Source of the DNA: Grammothele lineata
Taxonomy: Eukaryota > Basidiomycota > Agaricomycetes > Polyporales > Polyporaceae
Direction: 5' to 3'
NCBI GenBank assembly: GCA_002150815.3
Contig: NDFF03000122.1
Coordinates: 124,001-188,000 of the forward strand
Length of the DNA: 64,000 nt
Part shown: positions 47,785 to 59,564 of the stretch, in pieces
Layout: each line of letters starts with the position of its first letter
How positions within the stretch are numbered: position 1 is the stretch's first letter
Made by a program: the position numbers and the translations under genes
Notes under the pieces: generated by a model
Database searches by the model: none
Told to the model about the DNA's origin: nothing
Seen by the model: only the letters and a program-made list of their open reading frames with translations

Positions 47785-48179
47785 GGCGTCCGTTTTCGAG
47801 CGGCCAGGCGAACACGCTAGATCGAGCGGCGACGGCGGATAGATATTGGTCTAGACGAGTTGCGTATGATGGAAACGATGACGCAAATCCTCGGTCTCGC
47901 CAGTGCACAGCCACACACCCGAGACCATCCACGCCCCTGCCGACTGGCGCTTACCGCTCGAGCCGCGAACACCAGCTATCGCACAGATTTAGCACGCCTC
48001 CCCTCACGCACAAACATCTTCTCCGGCTGCACATCATACCGTCGAACGCCCCTCCTACCACCGCTCTTCTGCCCGGTGAATTTGTAGTATGTACAGTCCA
48101 AGCCAGCTCGTAAGTACACGCGCGTTATCGCCAGCCCATCCGAGTCCGGTCAACAGCATCCGACCGTCGTAACACCCGC
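47785..48179. promoter_or_regulatory. HSF1 upstream region
   Basis: These 395 bp lie between the HSF1 start and the COG6 stop; both genes are on the minus strand. The HSF1 promoter and the COG6 3' end must share it. I looked for a continuous nGAAnnTTCn heat-shock element and found none that meets the spacing rule. Confidence 0.45.
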
Positions 48180-50939
48180 CTATCGCGCCCCGCCCTCCTG
48201 CTCCTCCAGCCCAAAGATCTGCCACAGCAGCCTCGCCTGCCCAAACGGCCGCTCGCTGCCCAACACCGTCGCGCCCGCCTCGTACTTATTCTCCGCCCTC
48301 CGCACCTCCTCGCACACCCGCTCGTACGCCCCCGCGAGCCGCGACAGCGCCGCCTGGTGCACGCGCGCCTGCACCCCCGGGGCCGCGAGCTGCGCGAGCC
48401 GGGGGGAGTGCACCACCGCTGGGCCCGACAGCCACTCGGAGAACCGGTGCAGCGCGCCTTGCAGTGCGGCGGGTTCGGCGCTTGGCAGGTGCGATAGCGG
48501 TTCCTGGGAGGGAGATACGGTCTCAGAAACGTGCTTCGAGAGGGAGATGGAGTGTGAGGGGATCACTGACATTTGGTCGGCGGCTTTCGCACGCGGCGAC
48601 GATCTCCGCGAGCCCTGCATCCGCGAGCACGTCTTGGTACTGGTTTAGTCCAAGCGGTCAGTTTCCTTCGACGCCGTGAAGAAAAGCAGCAGCGGCGCAC
48701 TCACATGCTCCTCGATGAGCTGCAGCACCTTCGCGTCCACCAAGCCCTGCAGCACGCCCCGCTTCTCGACCGTGAACGCGAACGGGTCGAGCACGCCCTG
48801 GAGGTACGCGAGCGTATTGAGCACGAACACGGCCTTGTCCCACCCTTGCCGCAGCTTCTTCTTTTCGTCCGCGCCCGTGAGGCACATCTCGAGCGCGGGG
48901 TCGACCATCTTGTCCAGGATGTCGCGGAACCCGGCCTGGAGTTCCTCGTCGCTCTCGTCGCCCAGCAGGGACGACTCGTACACGGCCATCATCTCGCGCA
49001 GCACTTGCGCGTGGTCGAGGATGGCGAGTGGGGGTGCTACGCCTGAGTCGTCGAGGTCCTGAGCAGAGAACCGGCGGACAGGAAAGTTAGCAGGACGATA
49101 GTACTCCCGCGCTAGAAGAACTGCTTACGAGGGGGACGTGGAGAAGAGACCTTCCTTGGGTCTCGATAGCTCCATAGAAGATCGAATACGCTAGATCCGT
49201 GAGCCTGTCGAGAACACCACGCCGTCAGCGCTGAGGACAACCATGACCGACGTAGTGACCAGCACAGTGACCGGTACAATGACCGGCACCATGACGCCAT
49301 CACATACGACAACAACAAGCACTCACTCTTCCAGCGTCTTCGACAACAACGCCTCCTTCCCGATCGTCCTCTGCATCGTGAGCATATAGAACCCAAGCAA
49401 ATTCGCGATCTTATACAGCGTAATGCTGCTCTCCTGCGACCTCACCGTCTGCTGCACCCTCACCCGCAGCGGCCCACACAGGCCCCGCACCGCCGCGTCC
49501 GTGAGCGCGCCCATCGCCGCCTCCTCCTCGCTCTCCTTGAACTCGCGCACGGCGCCGACCATGCGCCGCGAGGCGCCGCGCACCCCGAAGAGCCCCTCGA
49601 GGAACTCGCGCTCCGCGGCGATCGCTTGGTGCACCCATGCGAGCATGTCGCCGGCGTATCGGAGGGGGTCGTGCGCGTGCAGCTCGATCGGGCGCGGGAG
49701 CCCGCCGGGGCCGCCGCGCGTGAGGGCGTCCATGAAGGACGAGAGGAGTGTCGCTTGTCGGGTTTGCGAGAGGTATGTGAGGGCTTCCCTGTGGAACGAG
49801 TAAATCCGTGAGCGGTGAACGCGTACGGAGAGGGAGTTTCCTATATGGGGATCGTTACGCACGTCAGAAGCTCCGGCCTCTCCCTCAACCTCCGAACAGC
49901 CTCAACCAGCACAGGCGACACGTCCAAATTCGCATCCTTGCCCATCTGGCGGAACTCGAACGCACAATACCTAAACAGCTTGTCGTACGCCGCCTCCAGC
50001 TGCGCAGCAGTCGCCGAGAGGATGTCGAGCCCGGCCTTGGTATCGCCCTCGTCTGAGCCGGTCATGAGCACGCGGCAGTCGTCGCGCACAGCTGCAGCCT
50101 TGTCCATCGCGGCGAAGAAGCGCGAGCCGACAGGCACGTCGCGCGAGGCGATCGCGGCTTTTTCGTCTGGGGAGAGTGTGAAGCGGGAGAGGAAGAGGGC
50201 GATGATGGACTGTTTGACTGCGACGGCTTGTCTGAGGATGAGCGTGAGCTAGGAAGGGGGAAATGGCTGCGGGAGGACGGACCGTTCTTCGCGCAGCGAG
50301 CCGGCGCGTTCGAGAAGAGACTTGCATGCCTTGTTCGTTTCGTGTAGTTGTGTCTGCGCCTCATCGCACCGCACGCGCATGAGACCTAAATGTTCTTGTA
50401 GGGTGTCTAGTTGCTGTTCGTGTAGAGCATAAGTACAATTACACATAACAGCGTACGCCGTGCCCTATGCATTTAACGGTGCGAGAACACACCTTGTCCA
50501 CTTCTCCAAAGGCAGCCAAGAATTGCCTACTTGATTCTGCAAGCTTGTTTTCGACGTCACGCCGGAGGTTTTTGCGTGCTCGCGCTGCGATATCTCCCGG
50601 TACGCTCTCCTCTAGCGCAGCTGCCGCTACCATCCCATTCGGTTTCACCGTTCCCGCACCTGACACACCGTCCCCCTCATCCTCTCCATCCCAGTCCGGG
50701 TCCCCGTCCAGCCACACCTCCTTCCCCTTCCCACCGCTACTAGCGCCATTTACCAGTCCTGACGAGCTTGGGGCTGCATAGAGCTCCGCGAGGGTATCGA
50801 GCGCCTCGCGTGTCGCATCGTCGTCGAAATGCGCGCCGAGAACCTTGTAGAGGCGAAGGGAGATAGGATTTGGGGCAGAGGGGGAGGCGGAAAAGCTCGC
50901 GCTGGGGATGCGCGACGTGGAGGGGGAGGTGGCGGTCAT
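48180..50939 (-). CDS. COG6: Conserved oligomeric Golgi complex subunit 6
   Basis: COG6 belongs to lobe B of the COG tethering complex, which captures vesicles returning within the Golgi. I start it at 50939 (MTATSPSTSRIPSASFSASP). A longer in-frame start at 51062 adds a Lys/Arg-rich stretch not expected in the family. Blocks in order are PISLRLYKVLGAHFDDDATR, AARARKNLRRDVENKLAESS, QLDTLQEHLGLMRVRCDEAQ, AVKQSIIALFLSRFTLSPDE, EALTYLSQTRQATLLSSFMD, LHAHDPLRYAGDMLAWVHQA and LTDLAYSIFYGAIETQGR. The C-terminus carries VFVLNTLAYLQGVLDPFAF and QARLLWQIFGLEEQ. The start of the protein is coiled-coil rich, as expected of a tether. There are about nine exons. A short acidic insert (WLDGDPDWDGEDEGDG) near the N-terminus looks lineage-specific. 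Confidence 0.88.
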
Positions 50940-51756
50940 TGAAGTACCTGGACGTATGGCGGTCCGGAGGCGCGCGCCGGGCGTCGATGACGCGCACTTC
51001 TTGCGCGGCTGTAGCCACCGCTTGAAAACCAGACCGCGCCTGAGTTGTCCGGAGCCTGCCATCCGTTTTTTCTGGTCGCGTCTTTATCTGTTAATGTCTT
51101 CATCTGAGTTAATGGCTGAAAAAGTTCGTTCTTGGAAATATTTCGAGGATCCTAGAGGAACTTTTCGAAATACCCTGACCATACAGTTCGAAGAGCAGGT
51201 TCGGTATTGGATATGTATGAAGGGGACGCCGATGGTTAGTCGTATCTTGTAGTACCTCGTTATTGCCCGAAGTACCACTTCGTGAGTCATAAAGGCTATC
51301 TGTGCAACTCTCATGGCACTCCGGCACAGTTTGAGGATCATGTCCATGAGATCCTCTGGCCTGAGCAGGTACCCAGGCGTGGGTCAGGCGCTAGCTCGCT
51401 TGTGGGTACCAGAATTCCGCGACGTGCCCGAGAGCCCTCAAGACATGCAGCGACGCTCCCAGGCCGCGTTAACGCCTCTCCTCCTTTCTTGTAGCCATCC
51501 TCGACCTCTATGCACCATTTGACGAGGACTCGCGACCCGAAGGGCACGACCGGGAAGGTCGTCCGAGGCGGTCGCGAGAGACGCGTCGTGCGAGGCCGAC
51601 GCGCGCCTGCTGGGGACGAGTGGGGTGACTTTGGGGCGTGACCGATTTCACCCGAGGCGCGTACCCGGCCGACACGTCCCAGTCCTTTTTGCCCTTCATC
51701 CTCACCGCCAGCGGCCGCTCTCGTCCCTCCCTCCCTTCCTCCCCTACTTCCCAGTC
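50940..51756. promoter_or_regulatory. Divergent intergenic region, COG6 / PDA1
   Basis: These 817 bp lie between two start codons read outward. The part at about 51.07-51.30 kb is noticeably less GC-rich than its surroundings. An 87-codon open frame on the minus strand (51084-51347) has no recognisable features, and I do not call it a gene. Confidence 0.5.
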
Positions 51757-53277
51757 ATGGCCACCCTCGCCCGGATACGCACCGCCGTCCCCCGCCGTCT
51801 CGTGAGTCCTACCAACACCCGCCGCGGTGCTCGTCTGACCTCCGTTGTGTGTGCACGCTAGCCATTACAGCCGCGCGTTGTCGCGCGGTCCATCCAGACG
51901 GCCGCGGACACGACGCAGCTCCGCCAGGACGCGTCGCACTCGGAGCCGTTCAAAGTTCGCCTCCATGAGGACTCCTTCCACGGGTACCGGACGGACACCC
52001 CCGAACTCGACGTCGAGGTCTCCAAGGACGACCTCCTCAAGTGGTACAAGGACATGAACGTCATCCGTCGCATGGAGCAGGCCGCCGACGCGCTTTACAA
52101 GCAGAAGCTCATCCGCGGTTTCTGCCATCTCGCTATCGGCCAGGTGCGTATATCCGTCCAGCAGTTGCTATATGCGCATTGTGCGAGAGAGGGTAGAAGC
52201 TGAGCTGTCGCTCCGACTATGCCCGTAGGAAGCCATCTCCGTCGGCATGAACTCGGCAACGACCTTCGACGACAACATCATCTCGTCCTACCGCACCCAT
52301 CCCTTCGTCTATCTCCGTGGCGGCACCGTCAAGAGCTTGATCGGCGAGCTCCTCGGTCGCGTCTGCGGTGTCTCGAAGGGCAAAGGCGGCTCCATGCACG
52401 TCTTCACCGAAGCCTTCCAGGGCGGTCACGGTATCGTCGGTGCGCAGGTTCCGCTCGGCGCAGGTCTCGCCTTCGCAGAAAAGTACAACGGCAACAAGAA
52501 CGCTACGTTCGCAATGTACGGTGATGGTGCGAGCAACCAGGGCCAGGTGTTCGAGTCGTACAACATGGTGCGTGGTTCCCTATTACGTCGTCGAAGGAGG
52601 CGCTAAGTGCGTTCGTGTGCGCAGGCCAAGCTTTGGAACCTTCCCTGTATCTTCGTCTGTGAGAACAACAAGTACGGCATGGGTACCTCCGCGGAGCGCA
52701 GTTCCATGAACACCGAGTACTACAAGCGCGGTGACCTCATCCCTGGCCTCCAGGTGAACGGCATGGACATCATCGCCGTCCACCAGGCGACCAAGTGGGC
52801 GAGGGACTGGGTGAACAGCGAGAAGGGTCCTCTCCTCGTCGAGTTCGTCACCTACCGCTACGGTGGTCACTCGTACGTGGATCACGTTCTCCGTTTGGCG
52901 CTCCGTTGCTCACCGATCCGTTAGTATGTCCGACCCCGGAACCACCTACCGTACCCGTGACGAGATCCAGCGGATCCGGTCCACCCAGGACCCGATCCGC
53001 GGTCTCCAGCGCTACATCAGCGAGTGGGGCCTCGCGACCGAAGAGGAGCTCAAGCAGATGGACAAGGACGCGAAGGCGGAGGTCGACGCCGCCGTCGAGG
53101 AGGCGAAGGCCTCGCCCTTCCCCGACGAAAAGGAGCTCTGGACCGACATCTACTCGGCCGGCACGGAGCCCAAGTTCATGCGTGGTCGCGAGCGTGAGGA
53201 GGTGCGCGCGTCCCTCCCTCCTATTGATGTGATTTCGTGCTGACGCTTGTGGCTGCGTGCAGTTCTTCGTCTACTGA
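51757..53277 (+). CDS. PDA1: Pyruvate dehydrogenase E1 component, alpha subunit
   Basis: E1 alpha, with E1 beta, decarboxylates pyruvate using thiamine diphosphate in the mitochondrial pyruvate dehydrogenase complex. Six exons (51757-51801, 51862-52143, 52229-52567, 52625-52872, 52925-53201, 53263-53277) give 401 residues. The start [15 protein letters not shown] is a clear import presequence. [20 protein letters not shown] opens the mature part. The thiamine diphosphate motif runs from [15 protein letters not shown] to [15 protein letters not shown], with the GDG and NN pairs intact. The phosphorylation loop [20 protein letters not shown] keeps the regulatory serines, so control by PDH kinase and phosphatase is likely. 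The last exon is only 15 nt and encodes FFVY and the stop. The gene is convergent with COA1, 212 bp apart. Confidence 0.96.
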
Positions 53278-53489
53278 GCGGGTCGTGGCTGCATGGAAGG
53301 ACGTGGGTGGCTTGTCACTAGGTTGGTATAGACTACATTATACTGGTTGATACACTACTGCTTTCTACGCGATGGCGTGACGGTTCTGCGAATCCGACCT
53401 CCATGTGCTTGTTGAGATGCCGGTGAGGGAAGTGCGAGTGAAGTGCCAATGTCTATCCGGGGCGACAAGCTCAACTACGGGAAGAACGT

Positions 53490-54508
53490 CTACGTCGGCC
53501 TGCCTGCGGGAGCTATGATGACCTCCGTCCCGTCGTCCGCGATCACCTTGAATCGTACTGTGCGGGTTGGATGTTACTGTATGCGCGTCGACTACATAGG
53601 GAGAGACGTACGGATCTGGAAGGGCTCTCCTTTCGCTTTCCGGATGCTCGTGAAGTAGAGCGTGCCGGCACCTACATCGCGCTCAGCAAATAACCATACG
53701 GATCGCTATCGTCCTCAACGAACCTTTGTGCCCCTTGACGCGAAAGCTCAGGTCGATGTTCCCACCCGGTATATGGATCTACGCATCCCCACGCACACAC
53801 ATCAGCTCTCTCCTTCCTCCTTCATAGTCCCTCCCTCAACGCACAGTACGCCCCCAAGCCGCACTCCCTCACACGAAAGACAAGGTAAGGCAAACGAGCA
53901 CTCACCGCGCCGTCGATCCACGGGTCCCCATTCAGCCACCAAACGGGCTCGGGGCGGATCGCCTCGCCGAGCACGTCGCGCAGCGCGCCGTCGTCGCGCA
54001 CCGCCGCGAGCACCTGCTGCATCACCGACGACGAGAGCTTCTCCTGGTTCGCGACGAAGAGCATGAACACGCCCCACACGCTCACGCCGAGCGCGCCGAA
54101 CGCGAGCACTGCGGGCCACCGGCTCTGTGTGCGGGGGTGTTGGGGTTAGCGTAAGTGTATGCAAACGGGGTGAGGGGAAGAAAAGGTATATGCATAATCG
54201 GGGAAGTGGGCACTGGGCGGATAGGAGAAAGGCGGAAGGAGTGGGAGAACGAATGTAGAACGTACGCGGAGCGGGGGCAGGTCGCGCGGCGAGGGTCGGG
54301 CGTAGTAGAGCCCGGGGCGCGCAGTCTTGTCGAACGTCTCCGCCTCGGGGAGCGGCTTGTGCGCATGGGGCTGGCGCAAGCTCTGTGTCGACGTTGCGTA
54401 CGCTCGGAGGCCGGCGGCGGCGGCGGCGAACGACGGGGCGTAGATGGGGCCAACGGGGCGTGTCGCGGTGCGCGTCGCGGCGATTCGGAGGGGCGTCAAG
54501 CCGGACAT
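53490..54508 (-). CDS. COA1: Cytochrome c oxidase assembly factor, COA1-like
   Basis: COA1 is an inner-membrane protein that helps the early Cox1 intermediates of cytochrome oxidase to mature. The start at 54508 (MSGLTPLRIAATRTATRPVG) gives an Arg/Ala-rich mitochondrial presequence. The second exon carries one membrane span (VLAFGALGVSVWGVFMLFVA) followed by NQEKLSSSVMQQVLAAVRDD and the family block RPEPVWWLNGDPWIDG. Three short exons complete the domain: IHIPGGNIDLSFRVKGHK, then GAGTLYFTSIRKAKGEPFQI, then RFKVIADDGTEVIIAPAGRP and the stop at 53490. The length is close to 214 residues. The 3' exons are short, and the last ones were placed by frame and splice consensus. The TIM21-like fold of the family makes TIM21 an alternative, but the WLNGDPW block favours COA1. 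Confidence 0.85.
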
Positions 54509-54881
54509 GTATTCACCCTGCTGGAAGATACGAAGGCTTGGAGCAGTGTCGCTAGTAGAGTACGAAGGTGGAGGAGATGAGAGACGGGAGGACGGCCGAG
54601 GTAGAGGAGTCAAAGGCGGACTGGACCGACGATTGTGACGTCGCTCGGCGTCAGGCGGTGTTCCGCGGACGCGTCGCGGCACAGCGCGAGTTCGGATGCG
54701 ACTTAGACTCAAGCTCGTGTGTTCATTCTACTGTGATTCCCAGCCCGGACGACAGCGATGCACGAGGAGACTGGGTATGGAGCATACAACTACAATACAA
54801 CGATGAGGCCCAGCACAATTCTATCCAACATATTCCCTTGCTCTTCAACACACAACTTGACCAGAGTGCTAGTACTACTGC
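54509..54881. promoter_or_regulatory. COA1 upstream region
   Basis: These 373 bp lie between the COA1 start codon and the DNMT1 stop codon; both genes are on the minus strand. It should hold the COA1 promoter and the DNMT1 3' untranslated region. No specific element is recognised. Confidence 0.45.
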
Positions 54882-57800
54882 TTATTCAATCTCGGGGCTC
54901 TGCACTCGCTCATCTTGCAGAGTCCGTGCCCTCATCTCCAAGTGCTTGATGTATGCTTTACCTATCTCCCTGCCCAATGCTAGAGCTAATGGAACTGGCA
55001 CGGCATTTCCAATCTGCCTCAGTTGCTATTAGGAGAGATTGATATCAGTCCTGCTATGCATAAGTTCAGTAATTAGGACATACATCATCTACAATCTTGT
55101 TAGTTTCTGAGTTGGTGGAGCAGAACTTGTAGCTGTCAGGGAATCCTTGAGCCCTTGCACATTCCCGAATGGTAAGTGCCCTTCTTTGCTGAGTTAATCT
55201 AGAGCTTCAGTGCATGCCACAAGTTACAAAATCACTAGGAAAACACTTGCAGTTGGATGAAGAACTTTGGACCCTTTGGCATTAGGAAAGACTGTAGTCA
55301 TTGCTGTGGCAAAATGCCCATTTCCATCAAGCCTCCCAAAGATGTCTACTGATGATTAGGAGAGTTCACCATGTGGATGGTAGGCATACTCACCATGCCT
55401 CTTCCTCTTCTCTAAGTCCTGATAAGGCTTAGGGAGATCTGGAGATGTATCTATCAGTCTCAGAAATCTTAGGCTGTGATCCGACCATGATGTCCCACCA
55501 ATGTATCCAGCATTTGGCTCAAGAGGGACATTGACAGATCTGGGGATAGTTTTCTATTAATACTCAATCACATATGGAAGTAAGAGACTCCCACCTCTCA
55601 ACAAGATCACTACTGTACAGTCTTGTGTAGTGATAGGACACTAGCCCCTTGCCAGGGCTTCTCAGCCAATTCTGATAGCGGCTCAAAGGAGGGTGAAGGT
55701 ATGGAGTGGGCTCTTCAAACCCTGGAAGCTTCTTAAGAGAGCCATTAGGAGGCTTGACAGCTGGGAAAGACAGAGAGTCCTGTCTGGAGAGATGCTTCCT
55801 CTTCTTGACCATCTGGTGTGGGTCCTTCCTGCAGGTGAATGAGAAGCAAATCTACAGGATTACATATAAATCCTACCAGCTGAATGGAGGCTAATTGGCA
55901 GTTAACAAATGTATTCAGGAGGAGTTTGGAACTACTCACCAAATCAGAAATTGCATCACTGACAGTCACTGGTAGAAATGGTGCACATTGATGCCCTTCT
56001 TCTAGGCAACCAGAGCGGAAGGGTGGATACAGCCTATCACCTGTTGGCAGCTTGAAGTGCATGGCAGGTTTAGGGTAGGCAAACTGGGGGATTGGAAACT
56101 GTGGAAGGGGAACATCTCTTCGAGCTCCAAGAAAGATGACTCTGGAACGCCCTTGAGGAGCACCATATTGACCTGCCTGCAAGACCTTGAAGTGAACTTG
56201 ATATCTGCCTGGAGTCTTAATTGCTTAGATAAGGGATCAGAACAAATAAGCTCACCCAAGTGCTGTCATTGCACGCAGAATGAATTTGACTACTCCCATT
56301 CTCCCTTTGTGGTCTTCATCTTGAAGAGAATAGCTCAGAAGACCAGTGACATTCTCTAATAGAAAATAGAGAGGTCTGTAGAACTCCACATAGGAAATCA
56401 TGTTGCAGACTAGAGTACTCCTAAAACAAGATTAGCTGCATGCACATACAGAGAGGCCTCTAACCAAACCTTTCATCATCTGGATTCTACACAAAAATGT
56501 AAGCTCCAATGTAATAGATGTAAATGATGCACTCTCTACCCTGTGATGATTCATATGTGAGAAGCTCTGGCAAGGTGGTCCTATCAGAGCTAAAATTGAA
56601 TGACAGCATCATGAAGATACAATGCAAACATACCTCCATATATAAGGTCAACCTCTCCTCTTTGAGGCATTGGTGGAAGATCAACTTTCTGTAAAGGGCT
56701 TCTGAGAGGAGCTGGGTTGTGACCCTCAGCTGTCTCAATTGCATGTTGCAGTACACAGTTGGAACACAAGTCATAAACAGTGGTCCCCTTGTGGTTGGCC
56801 CTAAAATCCATGGTCCCATGTCAGTCAAGTACACTGTAGCAATGTGACACTTACTGATAGGTTTTTGCAGCACTTGGGGAAAACTCCACTGCCCATTTGG
56901 TGTGCACATAGCCAGAGAGATGGAAGCCTGTTGACAATCCTCCAGCACCTAGTTGAGAGTTAGCAATGGCAAGGGGAAGTGGATAAAGTAATCACCAGCA
57001 AATAGTTCTAAACCTCTTAACTTAGAGAATTTGTGAAGCAGACTGTCCTTTTGAAGAGAAGTGGCTTGCAGCACAGAATAGCATTTGCCACACTGAGGAA
57101 CACTAGAAGAGGACAAGACCTCTAATGCTGCCAGGGACCCTGGATGAAGAGACTTAGCATTGAGGTCACAGTAGAAATGATCATCTTCCTGGATCCATGC
57201 TTCAATCTCCCATGCTGAGTCCCTGGCTGAGGAAGGAAATATAACAAAGGCCTTTCCTTCAATAGCTGAAGGGTGTAGCAAGGTCCAGGTCTTGGTTCTG
57301 AATAACCTCCTCTAATATCCACTCAGCAAGACTGCTCAATCAACTGGCACAAGACTACTTACATTGTCCAGTTGTTTCAAACTATTACCACCATCCTTCT
57401 TGGCCACCAAGTCATAATGGCCATAGAGATTCACCTCTAGCTCCTGAAGCAGACCAGACCCATCAGAGATGAATTGGGTGATTTGGCCAATGTCTAGGAG
57501 ATTTCCACTGCCTGCATTGTGAATGTACACAAAGTCATTGACATGGTAGTCAATGCCTTGGTGTACAAACCCTCCATCAGGAAGAGAGAGCCAGAGTTCC
57601 TTCTGTTCTTGCATTGTTTTGAAGCCACAGGCTATGCAGGGCTTGTGAGGTGCACAGTGAGCAAGAACTTGCTCCTCTCCTGTGGAATACTGGAGAAAAG
57701 CATTGCTGGTATCATCTATGGTGAGCCTACAAGAGGACCTAAGTGAACAATACTGCAGAAGAATGTGCATTCAAAGCCTCACCCAGTGAAGAACAGGTTC

Positions 57801-59564
57801 TCACTACCATCCTGATCATCCAGAGGTTCCATCTCATTAATTGGCCAGGACTGTATGTTACAGTGAGAATAGATGCACTCTAGAGGGAGGTCTTCACATT
57901 CTTGCAGCCAGAAGAGAGCTCTAGGGTGGGATGACTCCTGCAGGATGGTCTGGGACCCATGTTGCAGCCACTGAGCATGAAAGGACTTCTTTGAATACTT
58001 ATGGGAACCAGAAGAGACCATCTCCTCATATAGAAAACAGATCTTGCAAAACCTGCACAGAAGTCAGTGTGTGCTCTTAACAACACAAGTGGTACTCACC
58101 AGAACCTGTTTGCTAGGTTATTCTTCAAACACTGGGCCTGAGCAGAGCTGGCATTTTTGGCTCTCTGTTTGTAGTGATCTTCTCCTTTGGTGACCAGTAC
58201 AATATCCCCAACCTGATAAGAACAATGATTAGCCAAAAACTTGACTACCAACCAAAACTTACTGAGTAGGTGACACTGTCAATGATGACACTCTTGTAAA
58301 AATGCTTGACGGTGGTGCCTTCACCCCATTTGATGGAGGTGGGATTGCGAGGGTGGACAATGCAACTTGCAGATGGTGGGAGGTCATGAGAGATGTCAGT
58401 CTGCATGTCCACAACATGGAGAGACTGTGAGAAGTGGCCCTCAGCAACTCTAGCCACCTTGGGAGTGACTACAGTGGAACAATGCTGCTGCAGCACAGCC
58501 TTCTCCCTACGATGCTGACCCTGTAGACAAAATCTTCTGGATGTGAGGGGTCTGCTGAGAGATGGACAAAGCTCCCTGAGGAGGCGGGATTTGGCTAGAA
58601 TCTTGTAGAATCTTGGATCATTCTCAGAGAACCTCTCCATTACTGCAGCAAGATAAGTTGTCTGAAAGTGCTATGAGCCCTGTCCCATAGACTGGCAGTA
58701 TAGTACTTACAAATTCTGAAGACCCCAGTAGACGTGCAGCTTCCACTGAACTCAACCTTGGCTCACCCACGGTGATGGAGAGATACCCCTCGTCTATGGA
58801 GGCATTGGGGTCTTGTAAAGCTGCCGTAAGGATCTCATGGGTAAGGGAGTGGTACCCTTCCAGATCCCGGAAATAGGTCAAGTAATCCGCAGCTGGTCTC
58901 CTGAGTATGTACCAGGCATGAGCAGTACGAAGATAAATTTTACTACAAGCAAATATCATTGCGTGTCAGAAAGGAGCGGATAACAAACGAACTCACTCAT
59001 CCAATGAGTAATGCCCACTTTCACTGTCAACGCAATGGACACTCCATTCCTGCACGTCGGAAATTCGTACTTTGACGCCGTGATTGGATTTCCAGTCTTC
59101 GTCCTCCTCACTGAAGGAGTAGACTGTCCCTGTACCCAGGACAGGCGCCTCGGGTTCGGAAAGGAGCAGTTGAAGGACAGGAATGTACTGGCGGGTGCGA
59201 GCGTTGAAGAGTTTGAACCTGTCCAATGATCTCACTGGAATAGAGTCGTAATCATCACCGGCGTCGGGTTCTGTTTCTCCCGGGACATCCAAGTCCGAGT
59301 CTTCGTCCGCAACTGGTTTGAAGCCTGTTCGTATGAACACATTAAGGTGCATATGGCAAGACGCAAACATACCGTACGAACTAGCGGAAAGGGAAACACA
59401 AAGTCAGCGAATTGGCGTATTCATGGGATAGAACAACGCACGGCCTCGACGGAACTTCAACCCAGACCTCGGGGAGATGCTTCCGGTTCTGACGTGATGC
59501 TATACGAAAGGTTCATACCAAGCTCGTGCCGATAAGTGCAATCATAATTACCTGTTCTTTTCAT
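54882..59564 (-). CDS. DNMT1: DNA (cytosine-5) methyltransferase, DNMT1 family
   Basis: DNMT1 enzymes restore CpG methylation after replication. Order on the protein: a short N-terminus, a replication-foci domain (about 58650-59330: VQEWSVHCVDSESGHYSL, LRTAHAWYILRRPAADYLTY), two BAH domains (about 57340-58300: YSVGDIVLVTKGEDHYK; GIDYHVNDFVYIHNAGSG), then the catalytic domain. Catalytic motifs are all intact: GLELFAGAGGLSTGF (motif I, about 57000), GGPPCQSFSHMN with the nucleophilic Cys (about 56570), LYFLLENVTGLL (ENV, about 56355), QAGQYGAPQGRSRVIF (about 56140), RECARAQGFPDSY and RQIGNAVPVPLALALG. There are about 17 exons, including an 8 nt exon at 59373-59380. One intron (55189-55250) seems to be GC-AG. 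The start is uncertain: I use MKRTASRQNRKHLPEVW at 59564, but a 3' splice site lies right before that ATG, so an upstream exon is possible. From about 54950 to 58700 the gene is almost free of CpG. Confidence 0.88.

Noticed and set aside
51105..51180. Possible heat-shock element (clusters of GAA and TTC)
   Set aside because: The spacings between GAA and TTC triplets are three or four bases, not the two required for a continuous nGAAnnTTCn array.
51084..51347. 87-codon minus-strand frame between COG6 and PDA1
   Set aside because: It lies in AT-richer promoter DNA with no motif, no splice support and no similarity I recognise.
54950..58740. DNMT1 as a pseudogene or a foreign insertion because of its odd composition
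   Set aside because: All catalytic motifs, BAH domains and splice phases are intact, and the N-terminal exons of the same gene have normal host composition.
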